Source: Diabrotica undecimpunctata
Lineage: Eukaryota > Arthropoda > Insecta > Coleoptera > Chrysomelidae
Direction: 5' to 3'
Assembly: GCF_040954645.1 (NCBI RefSeq)
Contig: NC_092805.1
Coordinates: 75,982,564-76,046,563, forward strand
DNA: 64,000 nucleotides
The notes beneath the pieces are model-generated. The model saw only the letters and a list, made by a program, of their open reading frames with translations. It was not told the origin of the DNA and searched no databases. Positions within the stretch are counted from its first letter, which is position 1; the number at the start of each line of letters is the position of its first letter. Positions 21,231 through 34,705 of this stretch are shown here, one piece after another. Both the position numbers and the translations under genes were made by a program.

Positions 21231-21430
21231 AAAAGATCATTCCACACAAGGTAAAATCACTATTGATTTTACCTTGTTTATTTTTATGCCCACCTTATTT
21301 AAAGCTCTATTCCGTATCGTTACACTTCTTTGTTGTATCTGTTTTTTTAGGTTTCAGTAACCTATATGTAGTTGATGTATGTAGTTGTAGTTTCTTTTAT
21401 AACTATTTTTTTACTTTTTACCTTTAATTT
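21231..21430. other. 3' flank of the THAP-like transposase
   Basis: It contains a perfect short hairpin (aaggtaaaatc / gattttacctt, about 21248-21274) just after the stop codon. No clear poly(A) signal could be chosen. Confidence 0.4.
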
Positions 21431-22080
21431 ATTACTTGCGGAATCTCAAGTTAGTAGGCAAACTCCCGTACGAAATTTCGGATGTAGAAATATTTTACTT
21501 CGGGTAGGGACTTATTGTTAAAAACAGTTTTATTTGTATTTAAAGACAGACGTGGCAACCGCCCATGCGAAGTTTGTACGTCCGCCTAATTCATAACAGT
21601 CGTTGAAACATGGTATTGTAAATCCGAAAGTCAAACAAAAAACACATGTTATATCCTAGTTGTCAATTCAATTCTACGAAAGTCGATAGTAAAATCCCAT
21701 AGCGGGAAGTTAATCAACACTGATGATTCCCAGTTAGTAATTCAATTGCGTCGGCATTTTGCCGTATAATTTTAATACTTTTAAGTATGTTTTCTTCAAT
21801 GTAAACCCATCTACTGTTTTTGTTTTGCGTTTAGTTACGCAAGTACTCCACAAGTAAGTAATCTAAACCACATTTTTGCATTTGACAGATATAATTTTAC
21901 CTTAACGTTTTTCTTAACTGAGTGGAATTACTTGCTTTTTAGCTTCACTGAAGATGGACTGATTAGTCCGAAAACGTTCTGAACTTTATTATAATTCATT
22001 TGGATTTTTAATTTAATTTTTTAATTAAATATACCACTTACAACAGAAGTTTTTTACTTCGATGTTCGAGTTTTTAAATT
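21431..22080 (+). mobile_element. Probable PLE terminal-repeat fragment
   Basis: Non-coding sequence that carries a hammerhead-like core at 21948-21975 and no ORF. Assignment to a PLE rests on the ribozyme alone; the limits are approximate. Confidence 0.4.
21948..21975 (+). ncRNA. Hammerhead-like core
   Basis: CTGAAGA, helix II ggactGATTagtcc, then GAAAAC. Helix I can form between ttca just before and tgaa just after the core. Confidence 0.6.
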
Positions 22081-22439
22081 TATTTATTGAATATATGTTT
22101 TATTAATTATTTATTTTTAACCACATATAAATACAAACATGTACAACTATAGCTTGTACCATCCCTAATGAACGGGACAAGCGGAATAGTACATTATAAA
22201 ATGTTAAAAGCGCATTTATAAAATGGCAAGAATTTTAAAATTTCGCTTATAATTAAAGCCTGGACAAAAATTTTCAAACTTGCGATATATATTTTAAAAT
22301 CTAAAAATCCTTTTTATCTCTCAGAATTTAAAATTGAATTACCAGTTATATGTAGTTTTAAATTACTTATAGTGATTGGCTGTTTTTAAAAGTCTTTATT
22401 TCTAAAATTATTTAAACCCAATGGTTTTTTGTTTCCTAG

Positions 22440-23330
22440 TTGCAATAGGTTTTATAGGATTTTTTTTTATTTCGAAATATGTGTCTCGACTGCTATGTGT
22501 CTCAATTGTACATTGACACATGTACTGTCAAATGCAGTTGAAACATTTTTACTAAATAATTGAGAAGCAAAGTTTAATTTCATTTTTTGTTTATGAAAAT
22601 GAATATGTTGGCTTCGCAATTTATTAGCTAAATGAAAACGTTCATTCTCTTGCAAGTTGTTTAATTCTTTAAAATATATCCATGCTAAAATGTCATTATT
22701 ACTATCCACATGATCATACTTCTCACCTATAGTATTCCCAAACAATTTAATCAAATGGATATCAGAATTATTACGATGCTGGACAATGTTGGTATTTGTA
22801 CAAGGGTGTTTAAATGTAGTTTTTAAGGTATTATGGTTCAAATTACAACCTAACCGTTAGTTAACCCATTTTCAAATTCACTGGAGCACCATCAAAAGTT
22901 AAACTTACAACCTTAATAACATTAACAAAATTTAGCAAAAAAGCCAGCGCTGTTTTCCTTAATGTTTATACAGTTGATCCTGTGCCAAAATCAATGTATC
23001 CGTAACATTTGTTTCTTTCGGGAACCCACTCTTGTTGATGGATGTGCATTTCATTCATAATTCTACTACATACAAATGGTGCTTCAAAGTTCATAGATTT
23101 TAAACGAAGAACATCAAATTCTTTATTGAATCCAGGTTCACCATCAACACTCTGAAACCACCTACTGAGTGTTCTAGTATGAGGAAAGCATTTATTAAAA
23201 TGTCCTTCTAACATAATTATATGCAGAAGGCGAATAAAAATGGAGTGTAAGAGCAAATGCTTTGAATTCTACAAAATATTTTATTGTTAAGCCTTCTTTT
23301 TGTTCTTATAATACCGCCTTATAAAAAGTT
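22440..23330 (-). pseudogene. Second, diverged THAP9/P-like transposase remnant, antisense
   Basis: Minus-strand frames match the plus-strand transposase block by block: PHTRTLSRWFQSVDGEPGF (cf. PHPSTITKWYQTVDGAPGF), RIMNEMHIHQQEW, KCYGYIDFGTG, VVSLTFDGAPVNL, DIHLIKLFGNTIGEK and FHLANKLRSQHIHFH. Several frameshifts and stops separate them. Divergence is much higher than allele-like, so it represents an older related family, inserted or inverted within the newer element. The THAP domain and C-terminal part were not found. Confidence 0.75.
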
Positions 23331-23454
23331 CAGTTGGTCCACCCATTTTTTCAAGGATGTCTAATGTTTCTTCATGAACAAGATTTAGTAATATAGTTAG
23401 TTAGTATAGATAGTTAATAAGTATATCAAAACAACCAATACACTGAAATCTATC

Positions 23455-23570
23455 CTGTCAAAACCAAACCTAACAAGGTACAAGGGAGATCAAAGAACTG
23501 CATTTATAAAATACCCTGTGAATGCAACAATTTCTATGTGGGAGAAATCGCAAGACCACTGTCAGGATAA
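23455..23570 (+). pseudogene. PLE GIY-YIG endonuclease fragment
   Basis: One frame reads CIYKIPCECNNFYVGEIARP, matching the opening of the GIY-YIG nuclease in Penelope-like proteins, including the Cys-x-Cys insertion. Nothing else of the PLE remains around it. Confidence 0.72.
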
Positions 23571-23639
23571 AGCCGTCTGTATACCAGCATTGATCTGCCA
23601 TTATGAGATTTGTTTTATTTAAATCCCTTTTGTACCTCC

Positions 23640-24770
23640 CTATAAAGAGGATGGTAAACGACTTTTAGAAATTATATTTAGGTTGCATTGTATCTGGTAC
23701 TATTTCCAAATCTAGGTAATTTTTAATTATCTCTCCAGATTTGATCCAGGTATCCTTTTGCCCTGCTTCCTGACATCTTATCCACCTTATCTTCGCATCC
23801 TTCTCCATCCATATACCTATGTAATGAAGAGAGATCAAGCATGACCTCCATGAGGCAGTTGGGGTAGTCAACATGGCTCGTGTTATGATTAAGCATGCTT
23901 GTCGTTGAAGCTTATTCAGCTTCTATTTGGTGGTCTTTTGTTTTTATTTAAACTACCATATAAGTGCGTCATACGTAATCATAAGTCTGGCTGTAGTCAT
24001 ATATAGCCAGTACATCGGTTTGGGTTTCAAACCCCATGTTTTCCCACATATTCTTTGACATGTGGAAAGTGAAACCTTTGCCTTGTTGGTTATTCTTTCC
24101 AACTGGGCGTTACATGTAAGCTGCACATCTAATATTACTCCTAGATGTTGTACTAAGATTGATAGAGAATTTTTCCATGTCGTGCTACCTACTAAGGATA
24201 TTTAATGTTCTTTGGAGTGTGCTGGATAGAAAATTACCATATTTTCCTCTTACCATAATTACTAGATCATCCCTCTAGGCATGTACTTCTTCCTCCGTGT
24301 GCGTCAAGAAGCGACATCAAGTGATCCACCAGGAGTGACCAGAAGAGGGGAGAAAACACTCCCCCTGTGGGCACCCCTTAGCTGTTTTGAACAAAATCTC
24401 TCCTTGCACCTCTGTGAGAATCTTCTATTCAACAATATATTTTCCAGCATAGCTGTGATCCAGTTACACACAGTGATAGTGGATCTATTTGACAGGGCAT
24501 TATTAAATGTGCCTTCTGTATCTTCTCTCCATTATTAATTGAGTGACCGATTTTCTGAACTACTTCGTCGACTGATGTTTCTGTTGATTTCCTTCTATAT
24601 ATGCATGCTGGTTGCCATTGAGAAAATGATTCCCCAAGTGTCTTTCCTTAATATGCCTATCAAGAATTTTTTCTATTCCCTTCAACAAAAATGATGTAAG
24701 ACTGATCGGCCTGTGCGATTTAGGCAGGACATTATCTTGTCCTATTTTGTATATGCACTCCACCATTACA
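23640..24770 (-). pseudogene. Decayed LINE RT (R1/Jockey-type)
   Basis: The minus strand holds SHRPISLTSFLLKGIEKILD, a broken palm region and, at 23665-23874, a segment resembling the post-RT region of R1/Jockey LINEs (LTTPTASWRSCLISLHYIG). Stops and frameshifts are frequent. The missing start and the absent RNase H and 3' tail mark it as a fragment. Confidence 0.6.
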
Positions 24771-25060
24771 GTTATCCATGCCTTTGGTATACAACTTATT
24801 TATAACATATTGTATCTTAGAAAATAAATGAAACAGTATTTATTAAGTTATGCATTAATGCCTTAATTAAACTACTAATTATTTTGCAAAATGTTTTATG
24901 ATTATTTCTTTTGTATGGTTTTTGTTAAAAATTTATAATCGATTTGATGTTTTTTTGTTTGTATTTAATTCATTACAACAAAATACAAAATAAGAATTCA
25001 AAAGTTTGTTGTTTGTTTGCACTCAAGTAACCTATTAATTTCCTTCCTAATTCCCTAATA
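24771..25060. other. AT-rich spacer, nothing recognised
   Basis: No ORF or repeat that I can support. Confidence 0.4.
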
Positions 25061-25555
25061 TAAACTTCAAAATTTGCTACATACAAAGAAATTATTGCAA
25101 CAGTGAAAAACACCAGGAACGGATGAAACATGAATTAAATGAGATATGAATTAATAAAAAATGGAGGAGACGAACTGATGCACCGGATTCTTAAACTAGT
25201 AAGAATATAGGGAACTCAAAAAATATACCGATGGAGTGGAGAAAGGGTCATCTAATAAGGATATTAAAAACAGGAGACAGAAAGATATAAGTAACTACAG
25301 AGGAATCATGTTACTGAACACCACATAGACCATATACAATATGTTGTCAAGCATATTGGGAAATAGATAAATTACCGAAAATACATTAGAGCAATATCAA
25401 CCCGGCTTTAGAAAAAGAAAATCACCCATAGATGCCATTCACTTCCTAATACAGCTGATTTAAAAGTGATATAATTTTTCCTTACTATTTATAGATTTCC
25501 AGCCATCTTTCGACTCTCTAAATAGACTCCAACTCTTAATGGAAATGCAAAACTG
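25061..25555 (+). pseudogene. LINE RT fragment, palm N-terminal part
   Basis: Readable pieces are EWRKGHLIRILKTGDRKDIS, NYRGIMLLNTT, LEQYQPGFRKRKSPIDAIHF and, after a frameshift, LLFIDFQPSFDSLNRLQLL (RT motif A with its catalytic Asp). It ends before motif C. Confidence 0.65.
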
Positions 25556-26429
25556 ATTAGATTTATATATCAAAATTTCCTTCACACTAAATAATAATTA
25601 ATAGTCCTTAATACAATTTAAAAAATTAGAATTTTTAATCTTTACGCAAAACTTCAATATTTCCTATTGGTAAAATGATTAAAATTCAGGTAATGTACTT
25701 TACAAACATTATAAAAATAATTTTTTCTCTTATAGACGAGAACAAAAAAAAATTATAAATATTTAATTTTAATTAAAAAAATAATTATTGTCATTAAAAT
25801 ATAAATGAGCACGCCGCTGTTCTGGTAAACATACCTTCAACCTTGAGCGGAGATCTTTCGGACACCCGATTATATAGCGAGAATACGGGACCGCTTAGTC
25901 TATATATTATACGTCATTGCCTGTAACATAATAATACTTTTCAATCTCCCCAGACAAACTTCTCAACTCTCTCATTCCCCATCATTCCTTTTTAACCAAT
26001 CATAAGCATTCATCTTTCCCACTTATTTTAGATTTAGAAAATTTCCAACATAATATTTAAAACAAATAAACTACTTTCACTCAAATTACTTTTCAGAAAC
26101 CATTAACAATTTTGCCTTTTACAACAGAAATAAGTTTCCAAATTCTTGTTATCTCATATCTAAATCTAATTCTTATTTACTTTCGAAAAATGCCCACCGC
26201 AAAATACAATTACAGTTTATTCTTAAATCTATAAAATTATACGGGTTCCATTGTCCTTTCACTATTCACTCAGTCTTTCAAGGAAAAACTGTTCCGTCAC
26301 GGAACAATGTCTTCTCTTATTCTAACTATTACAAATAAGTACAGGGTTGTATTTTAACTTATATGCCCGCGGTATATTAAAATAATAATAAAACTCTTTA
26401 TTTTATTTCTGATTGATAAACTGATCCAT

Positions 26430-26434
<5 letters not shown>
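25556..26434. other. 3' subterminal region of the P-like element
   Basis: Non-coding. On the opposite strand it shares blocks with the end of the element at 33243-34712: cgggcatataa near the terminus and tttgcggtgg further in. This ties the two elements to one family. Confidence 0.55.
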
Positions 26435-26471
<37 letters not shown>

Positions 26472-26477
26472 ATATAT

Positions 26478-26551
<74 letters not shown>
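26435..26551. repeat. (TA)n tract between the P-like element and E1 copy 2
   Basis: A long TA run with a few interruptions in its first third. It shares its left flank pattern ATAACAA with other P-like ends. Confidence 0.95.
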
Positions 26552-26555
<4 letters not shown>

Positions 26556-26942
26556 CTACTATCATTTTCGCATCGATACATTATGCTTTTACCATCACTT
26601 TAGCATCGTCTTGCAAAGTAGCATCTGTATATCGACGCTACTTTACAAGAATTTTAACCATCTCATTGATTAGAGTTTTGATACCGTGTTGGTATTTTAA
26701 AATATCCGCTTTCTCTTTTTATCCCTTACTGAGTTATATAAGTTTATTCCAGAAAATGTTTGAGTCTAAAATGATGGTACAGTGAAAATATTATATATAT
26801 TTAGTTCAGGGTTTTACCGTTTACTCGCTGCCATTATATACATGAAAATGTATATCCCACTTTCATTATCAATCATTTTAGCATCAGAAATTTGGCATCG
26901 CTGTTGAATATAATATTACCCACAACGAAATAGTAAATTTAA

Positions 26943-27062
<120 letters not shown>

Positions 27063-27114
27063 TATTTTTTTTTTTTTCATCCACAAATCATTTTGGCATC
27101 ATGTTTGGTTAAAA

Positions 27115-28190
27115 GTAACGGGGAACCTATTGTATCTTCGCTCCAATTCGTTTAGTCGCGACGTACAGCCCCTCAAATGATAGGATGTAACCAATAAAAT
27201 ACAATAAGACAGAAAAATCAAATATAGCAGCATGACAAAAAGGCCCTAATTATATATATTCGTTTCTATAAGTCCAATCGTGACGTACAGTATCTCAAAT
27301 GACAGGATTTAACCAATTGAAAACAATGAAATAAAAAAATAAATACAGCAACATGTCCAAAGGGCCGTAGTCACGTATCTTCGGTCCTATTAGTCCAATC
27401 GTGGCGTATAGTACCTCTAATGATAGGATTTAACATAAATAATACAATGGGATAGAAAAATCAAATGCAGAAAAATGTCAAAAGGGCCTTAGTTGTGTAT
27501 CTTTAGTTCTATTAGTCCAATCATGACGTGCAGTACCTCAAATGAAAGGATTTGACAAATATAATACAATGAGGTATAAAAATTAAATGGAATAGCATGT
27601 CAAAATGGCCTTAGTTATGTATCTTCGGTCCTATTAGTCCAATCGTGATGTACGATACCTCAAATGATAGCACTTAACCAATAGAATACAATGACATAGA
27701 AATCAAATACAGCATCACGTCAAAAGGGCCTTAGTTACGTATCTTCGTTTCTAGTGACCCAATCGTGACGTACAGTACCTCAAATAATAGGATTTAATCA
27801 ATCGAATACAATAAGATAGAAAAATAAAATACATCAGCTTGTCAAAAGGGCTTTAGTTATGTATCTATGGTCCTGTTAGTCCAATCGTGACGTTTCGTAC
27901 CTCAAATGATAGAATTTAACTAATAGAATACAATGAGATATAAAAATTAAATAGAGTAGCCTGGCAAAAGGGCCTTAGTTATCTATCTTCGATCCTATTA
28001 GTCCAATCATGACGTACAGTACCTCAAATGGTACAATTTAACCAATAGAATACTACGACGTAGAAATCAAATACATCAACACCAAAAGGACCTTAGGTAT
28101 ATATCTTTGCTCCTATATATGTTATGTCAAAAGAGCCTTAGTTGCGTATCTCCGGTCCTGTAGGTCTAATCATGACATATGGATCCTAAA
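27115..28190 (+). repeat. 122-bp tandem satellite array, about 8.5 monomers
   Basis: The landmark ccaatc recurs at 27273, 27394, 27516, 27639, 27759, 27881 and 28003, a spacing of 120-123 bp. The monomer sequence is that of the array at 4940-5880. Confidence 0.92.
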
Positions 28191-28399
28191 ATGATAGGAT
28201 TTAATGGAGATAATACGATAATACGATGGTGGAGAGAAATTAAACATGGCGGCGTCTAATAACACCTTAAACTGGCGGCAATAAAACGAATTAACGCACA
28301 GAAGTGTGTGGCATATTACGTGACAGAATTATTAGCGAATACCATACGATTACGTCATACATCTCTTTGCATACGTCCACTTTTAGTTAACTACTTACT

Positions 28400-28800
28400 A
28401 TGTATTCAGTACTTTGCTTTACGGTTGTTGAGGCATGGACTCTTAAACAGAAGAATGTTAAAAATCTTTCAAGCTTTGAGATATGGTGCTACCGCCGTAT
28501 ACTAAAAATAAGTTGGGTGGATAAAATTACAAATGAAGAGGTAATACGAAGAATAAATAACGATCCAGAAGTTATACTGAATATAAAAAAGAGAAAACTT
28601 GAATAGTTTGGCCACCTGATGAGAGGACAAAAGTACACATTCCTACAAAATATGATGCAAGGAAAAATCCAAGGACGCAGAAATCCAGGCCGTATAAGAA
28701 ATTTAAGAGAGTGGTTTGGCTGTACCACTAACGAATTATTCAAAACAGCAGTAAATAAAATTAGAATCGCCCTAATGATATCCAATCTCCGATAGGAGAG
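28400..28800 (+). pseudogene. LINE RT C-terminal remnant in E1 copy 2
   Basis: A cleaner copy of the piece at 6110-6470: VVEAWTLKQKNVKNL, MWCYRRILKIS-like text, TNEEVIRRINND, then after a stop FGHLMRGQKYTFLQNMMQG and RNPGRIRNLREWFG. These match the post-RT region of LINEs, with no catalytic motif. Confidence 0.72.
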
Positions 28801-29251
28801 GCACTCAAAGAAGAAGATATGATAAACTCGAAAAATCTCCAACGTTCACTGTTAGACATATGCCTCCCGTTTAGTGCACACATTTACTGCTCCTTGACGC
28901 TGTGACGAGAATGAGATAGGATTTAACAAATAGAATGACAAAAAACTAAACAAGACAGTGTGTCAAACGTGGAATGCGTCGCAGGACGTGAAATATTAGC
29001 GTAAAATTATATGATGGCCATAGACGGTTCTTTAATACCCAGCAAACGACTCGCTTTGTAAAGTTACATAGCAGGGATCTGTGCGAGAAAAAGTCGATCA
29101 TTCCTTTTATAACCCAAAGGGGACCATAAAATATTGAACGTTAAAATATGACATAATGTAACGGTATGACAAATCTTTTTTCTCCGGCATGTGCATGCCT
29201 GTGTACCTATACAACGGAAGTCGTGCATAACCTTTAAGTTGATCGTAATAC

Positions 29252-30345
29252 ATAACTACAACAACAAGTATGTTGACGACTTGGGTTAGTAAAAATAGTG
29301 CATTCCGTACGTTTTTTAAACGTGATTAGGAATTTGTTGACTGGAGGCTATTAAAGAAGTTCTTAAAATTTTTGCGGGTCACCGCCTTTTCTGTAAATGG
29401 AGTGAATATTGTTATCCATTTAATTTTTTTTCTCAGTTGAATAATTCCTGCTGGTATTTGGTCTAAGCTTACTACTTTTCCCCATTTAAGCTGTTTCATA
29501 GCTAATTCTACTTCCTCTTTATAGTGCCCTGTTCACCTGTTTTGGTAATTTCGGACTATTTCATCTCCTATAACATAAAACAGTTGTTTCAGATATCTTT
29601 ATCGCGTTTCCTTTTTTTATGGATGAATATGCTGTCGTTTTCATCTTCTACTATTTCATATGGAGCTACACGATTAACAATTCCAAATCAAGAAAACACA
29701 AATAACACTCCGAATTATATTATACAACTAATAGTCGAAAAATGAAGAGCAAGAGGTAGATAATCAGACAATAAAGATCAGCGCTATATGATGCACGCAA
29801 TGCCACATTTGAACACTACATTAGTATATTGTCTAAAGAAGATCATTCACTATGGATAGCAACAAAAACACTTAAAGATACCTGAACAGTACAACCCACC
29901 AATTAAGAAAGATGACGTTAGTTGAGGAAGATCAGACCAGGAAAAAATGTCAACATTTTCAGAATACCAGATAATAATAATCAAGCAATAGAACACTGAA
30001 AACTTTTGTTTTTAACTGTACGCCCGTAAATGACTTATTATTTTTTAAATAACACTTAATATTGCACTTTTTTATTGTATTTTTTCATCTTTCAAGATAA
30101 TTCTTATAGGAATATATTTATTTATAACATACGGTCTTATGGTCTTATTACGGCTTTAAGATTATACGACCTAAATGTATCTTGTACCGCACTGCTAATT
30201 GAGAATTATGTTTGTAATGCGATAAGAGGTCCGGATATACGAGACACCAGTGACTCATGCCGCACTGATAAAAATCCAACAGGAATCTGCATTTCTATAA
30301 AAAAATAGATTAATTTGTTTTGTGTATTAATTTAGTTTAGTTTAG
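29252..30345. mobile_element. Insertion specific to E1 copy 2, containing LINE scraps
   Basis: The copies match up to gatcgtaata and resume at agagttgcagtaaaag, so this block is an insertion here or a deletion in copy 1. On the minus strand at about 29340-29540 it shows EEVELAMKQLKWGKV...DQIPAGII, an RT palm entry motif. On the plus strand at about 29680-29980 it reads ISALYDARNATFEHYISIL...HSLWIATKTLK, like the Jockey-type linker before RT. Both are decayed. No TSD was found. Confidence 0.55.
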
Positions 30346-30379
30346 TCGAACAAGAGTTGCAGTAAAAGATTTTTCTAAA

Positions 30380-31175
30380 TATAGAATGTAAACCATATTT
30401 CCAATGCTTTGTGAAAGAGAACCAGTTTGTAATATTCCGGACGACGTAATAAAACCTTATTTTAGAATATTGGTCGATGAATTGAAATCATTGTTCAAGA
30501 AACGAATTATTCATGTGCAGATGTTTTACTCTAAAAACATGTAAAACCAAAATCTCGATTAAAAAAGTTGCAACCAGCTACTCACGATGAAACTTAACCC
30601 CATTATTGATTTTACAAGTGATAAAATGGTTCGACAAAAGACCAGTTTTAATCCTTACATTTAAACATAATAGTTGTATCTTGGTTTAATCAAATGAAAA
30701 GAAAAATTATATACAAGTACTAAAACCACAAACTATTCTCGATTATAACTTGGTGAAAAAGAGTGTTGATTTTAGTGATCAAGTGGCTTCTTACCAACGC
30801 CCAATACGCAAAATTCTGAAGTGGTACCGGAAAGTGGCAGTGGAATTAATATTTAATACCGCATTTAATACCGCAGTAGTCAATGCTTAGTTGCTAAATA
30901 ATAGAAAACGTAAAAAAAGCGACAACCTATCCTTGAGTTCAGACTGGAGTTCACGAAGGCATTTGCAATTAAAGAAATGTTGTAACCGTCACGACCAGTT
31001 ACACCCAAAAATACCATCTCAGGCAAAGCGGTGTAGATAATACAAAGAGAAGAAAGTGTACAAGATGTTACAACATTTTAAGAAGAAGCATGACTAGTAG
31101 AAAGCTAAAACATACTCTGAAGAATGTGATGGCAATACTGCAATATGTCTAGTGTGCTTAAATGAAGCACATTAA
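30380..31175 (+). pseudogene. piggyBac-like transposase C-terminal region (E1 copy 2)
   Basis: Same blocks as at 6900-7699, including ILDYNLVKKSVDFSDQ and RKILKWYRKVAVEL, with a small duplication near 30860 and more decay in the Cys-rich tail. Non-functional. Confidence 0.72.
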
Positions 31176-31330
31176 AAAATAATTTTACTTATACAGGAAC
31201 TATTATTGAGTAAAAACGTATTGTGCTTCAAGTGGCCTATAGTATTGGAAGTCGTAAGTTGATAGTTTCTTGTAGAACGTTTTTATTGTTAATTACCTCC
31301 GTAAAAGTGAGTTATAGTAATTATAAAAAG

Positions 31331-31700
31331 ATGGATGTAAATAATATGCCTTCGACATCTAAAAAAGCTAGATGTGAACATAAACGTAGATTGACTACTG
31401 CTGAATTACAATCATTGTTAGAAGCATCTGGCGAGGACGATGTAGATTAAATGAATGGTGGAAGTGACTCTGATTGACTCTGACGAAATATTTGCACAAA
31501 GTCGTTCAGAAAAATCGAGGATTGCGTTTTGGAAAGAGACAACACAAACAGAATTTAAGACTTTTCTCGGACTTATGTTCCATATTGGGACAATTAAGAT
31601 GAACCGTCTGAATGACTACTGGAAAAGTATGGGTAACTTCTATAATAGTGTTGACTTGACTAGATAATTGCTCATAGCCCATATTAAGAAATAAGCGAAT
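31331..31700 (+). pseudogene. piggyBac-like transposase N-terminal region (E1 copy 2)
   Basis: MDVNNMPSTSKKARCEHKRR, a stop at 31448, then SRIAFWKETTQTEFKTFLGL, MFHIGTIKMNRLNDYWKS and NSVDLTR. This keeps the piggyBac N-terminal catalytic-domain signature better than copy 1 and again follows the C-terminal piece. Confidence 0.75.
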
Positions 31701-33174
31701 AGACAATCCTCACTTGTCAAAGACACTGAAAAAACGTGAAGCGGTCTAAAAACTAAAAAGTCCCCTATTCAAACTGGTTTTTAATAAAAAATTTAATAAT
31801 ATGTTAAAGTTTTTTTAATATACCCTAAAACTGAAAGCGCAAACAATTGATTGCAAGTTACAAAATACTTGTACAGTCATACTGTTTGGACAAGTAAAGT
31901 TGTTTAAATAATCGCTTTCTGTCATAAACAAATTGAATAAATTGTAAAATATTTTTTGATCTGCTTGATATTTAGCACACTTTAATAACTCATCAATTGC
32001 CATAAGTTCAAGTAGCTATATTACCTGCCGTTAGGCAAAAAACAAAGTTATTAACATTTATAAATTACTACAAACATAATATCTTAGAGTTTACGGTTTT
32101 TTGGAATTATATCAATTATTTATGTATGTAAATTTGGTATTTTTGTACATAAAAAACTTTTTATTGTCTACAACTTTTATTTGAATTATTTTTCTTTAGA
32201 ATGTATACAAAACGTTTTATACGCAAAAAATTATTTTTTTTTGTCTTTAGAGATTGTTTAAAAAAACAAAGCAAAATCAACTGTACGTCTTTACGAATTT
32301 TTCGTCAGCTACCCCTCATACTATTTAGAATTTAAATTTCTGTATAAGATTTTTTTAAACTATTTAGCGAGGTTCCGTGAACTACTTTCTTATGGCATGG
32401 TCAAAGTCAAATATTATTTTTTTATGTGATTAAGCCACAATTATTGGTCGTTATTGAGATGAAAATTACATTTTTAATTAACTAATATTTAACGTTTTGA
32501 TTTCCACTATTATTTTGCAATAACTTTGTTTATTGTACTAATTATGTAAACATATACACATAATGTGTATACACATTTTGTACAGAAAAACGTTTTTTGA
32601 GAACGATTTCCGGAATGAAAATCAAAATTTTAAACATTAACACAATCACAACCAATAATTAAGGCCTTAATTCCATAAAACCATAATATTTATCTCAAAC
32701 TATTCATCGATAGCTTCGACTAAACAGGTTGTAAATTGAAATTTATGTAAAATATTCCCCTACACGATTCTCTGGGCAAAAATATCTAGGTTGATTAAAT
32801 ATAACATCTAAACGAAGAAAAAAACCTGTCGAGACTGCAACTTGTGAGCAGATAGTTTCAATGTCGTTATTCGAACTTGAACCAAACCGATCGATATTTA
32901 GGTATCTAAAATATTATTTTAAGGAGTAATACCGGCAACATCTGTTGGCTCTTAAATGATGCCAAATACAGTGATTTTAATGCTCGATGTTAAAACGTAG
33001 GTTTGATGTAAAAAAATAAATATATAAAAAAATCGGAATATTGAAAAACCGACAACAGTGCCAAGCCTACAAAGGTGCCCTAAACGAACATACACAATTT
33101 ATAAATAGAAAATGATAGCAATTCTTGGTGATGCTAAATTACTGCAACGTGAAAAGAGTTCAAATGGATAGTGG

Positions 33175-33178
<4 letters not shown>
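31701..33178. other. AT-rich 3' part of E1 copy 2
   Basis: No gene seen. It is shared with 8204-9514 apart from a 165-bp extra block at about 32296-32462 that I do not recognise. Confidence 0.5.

Positions 33179-33242
<64 letters not shown>
33179..33242. repeat. (TA)n tract between E1 copy 2 and the P-like non-autonomous element
   Basis: A perfect TA run. E1 ends gggatg on its left; TTGTTATG starts on its right. Confidence 0.95.
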
Positions 33243-33247
<5 letters not shown>

Positions 33248-34705
33248 ATGCTATTTCAATTGTATTATATTGCTTACTTAGGAAAAATCCTGTCTATATT
33301 TATTAAATGATCTAATCTCCAATTAATCACAATAAATCAGCATTAATTAATTACAATCTCAGGCTATTTAAATTGTACTATTTACCTTTGATCGTGGATT
33401 CAAAATATTTTCCAATTGGCTTCCTAATCGGGATAGGTAATATGACCTGAATAAAATACATAGAATTTCAACTGAACTATATGTGAGATGTCCTTTATTT
33501 TAATGAAATTTTATATAACAATCAATCCTGTAATATTTGCAATATACTAACTTTAAATATATGAGAAGTTGTTTTCTATCATGGACCCAAATGTTATTTT
33601 ACATTGATTTTTAATATGTGTTATAACTAAGCTCTTTTTATAATTCTTTTTTTTTTTTAAGTGATCGCAAAATTAACTGTCTCTATTATTTATTCAATTT
33701 ATTTAATTAATAAATGAAAATCACACTCCGGCTCTAATGAAAATTGACTGACCTTTCCTTCTCTGCCGTTGCAATTCTATGGCCACGCCACAACAAAAAA
33801 ATCCTTTCTCTGCTTCTGCTCCTATTGTGGTCCAGATGACGTACACCTTTCTCCTATCTGTCACTGTATCTGCAACCTAACAACTCGTGTTAGTCTATGC
33901 AGCCTCCCTTTGAGCCAATCTCCGCGCCTGTTTACAACTCCAAATGTTTCCGGCTTCGTCTGCTATTAAAATTCTTATACCCTTTGGTTTTCTATCTCTC
34001 TGTACCCCGTTCCTCACACTGGTCAGCTTTTACACAGCAAATAAACACACCCGGTAAATTTCGTCTTCGGAACTTCAAACAAACACAAATCACAAAGCTC
34101 CTTCCTTCTTGGACGACTAAAACTGACTAACTAACCTTTTTTCTCTCTCCTATCTCATAGCCAAAACCAACCTGCTTGCATTCAAAAATTGACCAATAAA
34201 AATCATCCACCTCTGTGACGTATATCATTACCAAACAACTCTCTCTATAAAACGTCATTCGGGTAATTCCAGAAAACAACCTTCTTTAATTATTCTAACT
34301 AAATCTATCTGCTTTACAAATATTTCTTACTAATAGCTACAAACGATACCTGTTTCTCAATTCAATGTCTTTTGTTAATAAACTTTTACCGATATAATCT
34401 TTCGGGGAGAAAACCACCGCAAATCCCGCTCTATTGTTCAACACTTTCTATATACACTTTTATTCCGGGTAAATCCATTCCACAATAACCGACTTATTTA
34501 AATTTCTTATCGATAATATTTGAAAGTCTTGTCTCTGAGGCCTAATGAACAATTCTTCGAACAACTTAAAATACATATTTTGTCTTATACAGGATGTTTG
34601 AAAATTTATATGCCCGTGTCTTTATGAAATATCAATAATTTTAATTATTATTTAAGTAATAAAATTTGTATATCGGTTTTTTATTGCTTATGGACATTCA
34701 AAAGT

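Larger units (their letters stand above)
16165..26434 (+). mobile_element. P-element/THAP9-like DNA transposon with nested insertions
   Basis: The left end reads TTGTTGTGATCTGCTT; the right end on the opposite strand reads TTGTTATGGATCAGTTT, so the termini are imperfect inverted repeats. A subterminal block containing atgacgtataatatatagac (about 17030) recurs inverted near 25905. Between them lies a spliced THAP-domain transposase (17279-21230). The remaining roughly 4.5 kb holds debris: a PLE end, an antisense P-like remnant and LINE pieces. Both ends abut TA tracts, so no conventional 8-bp TSD can be read. The terminus assignment is an inference. Confidence 0.7.

Noticed and set aside
33769..34130. 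Small plus-strand ORFs in the non-autonomous P-like element
   Set aside because: Composition-driven frames without motifs, not shared with the transposase.
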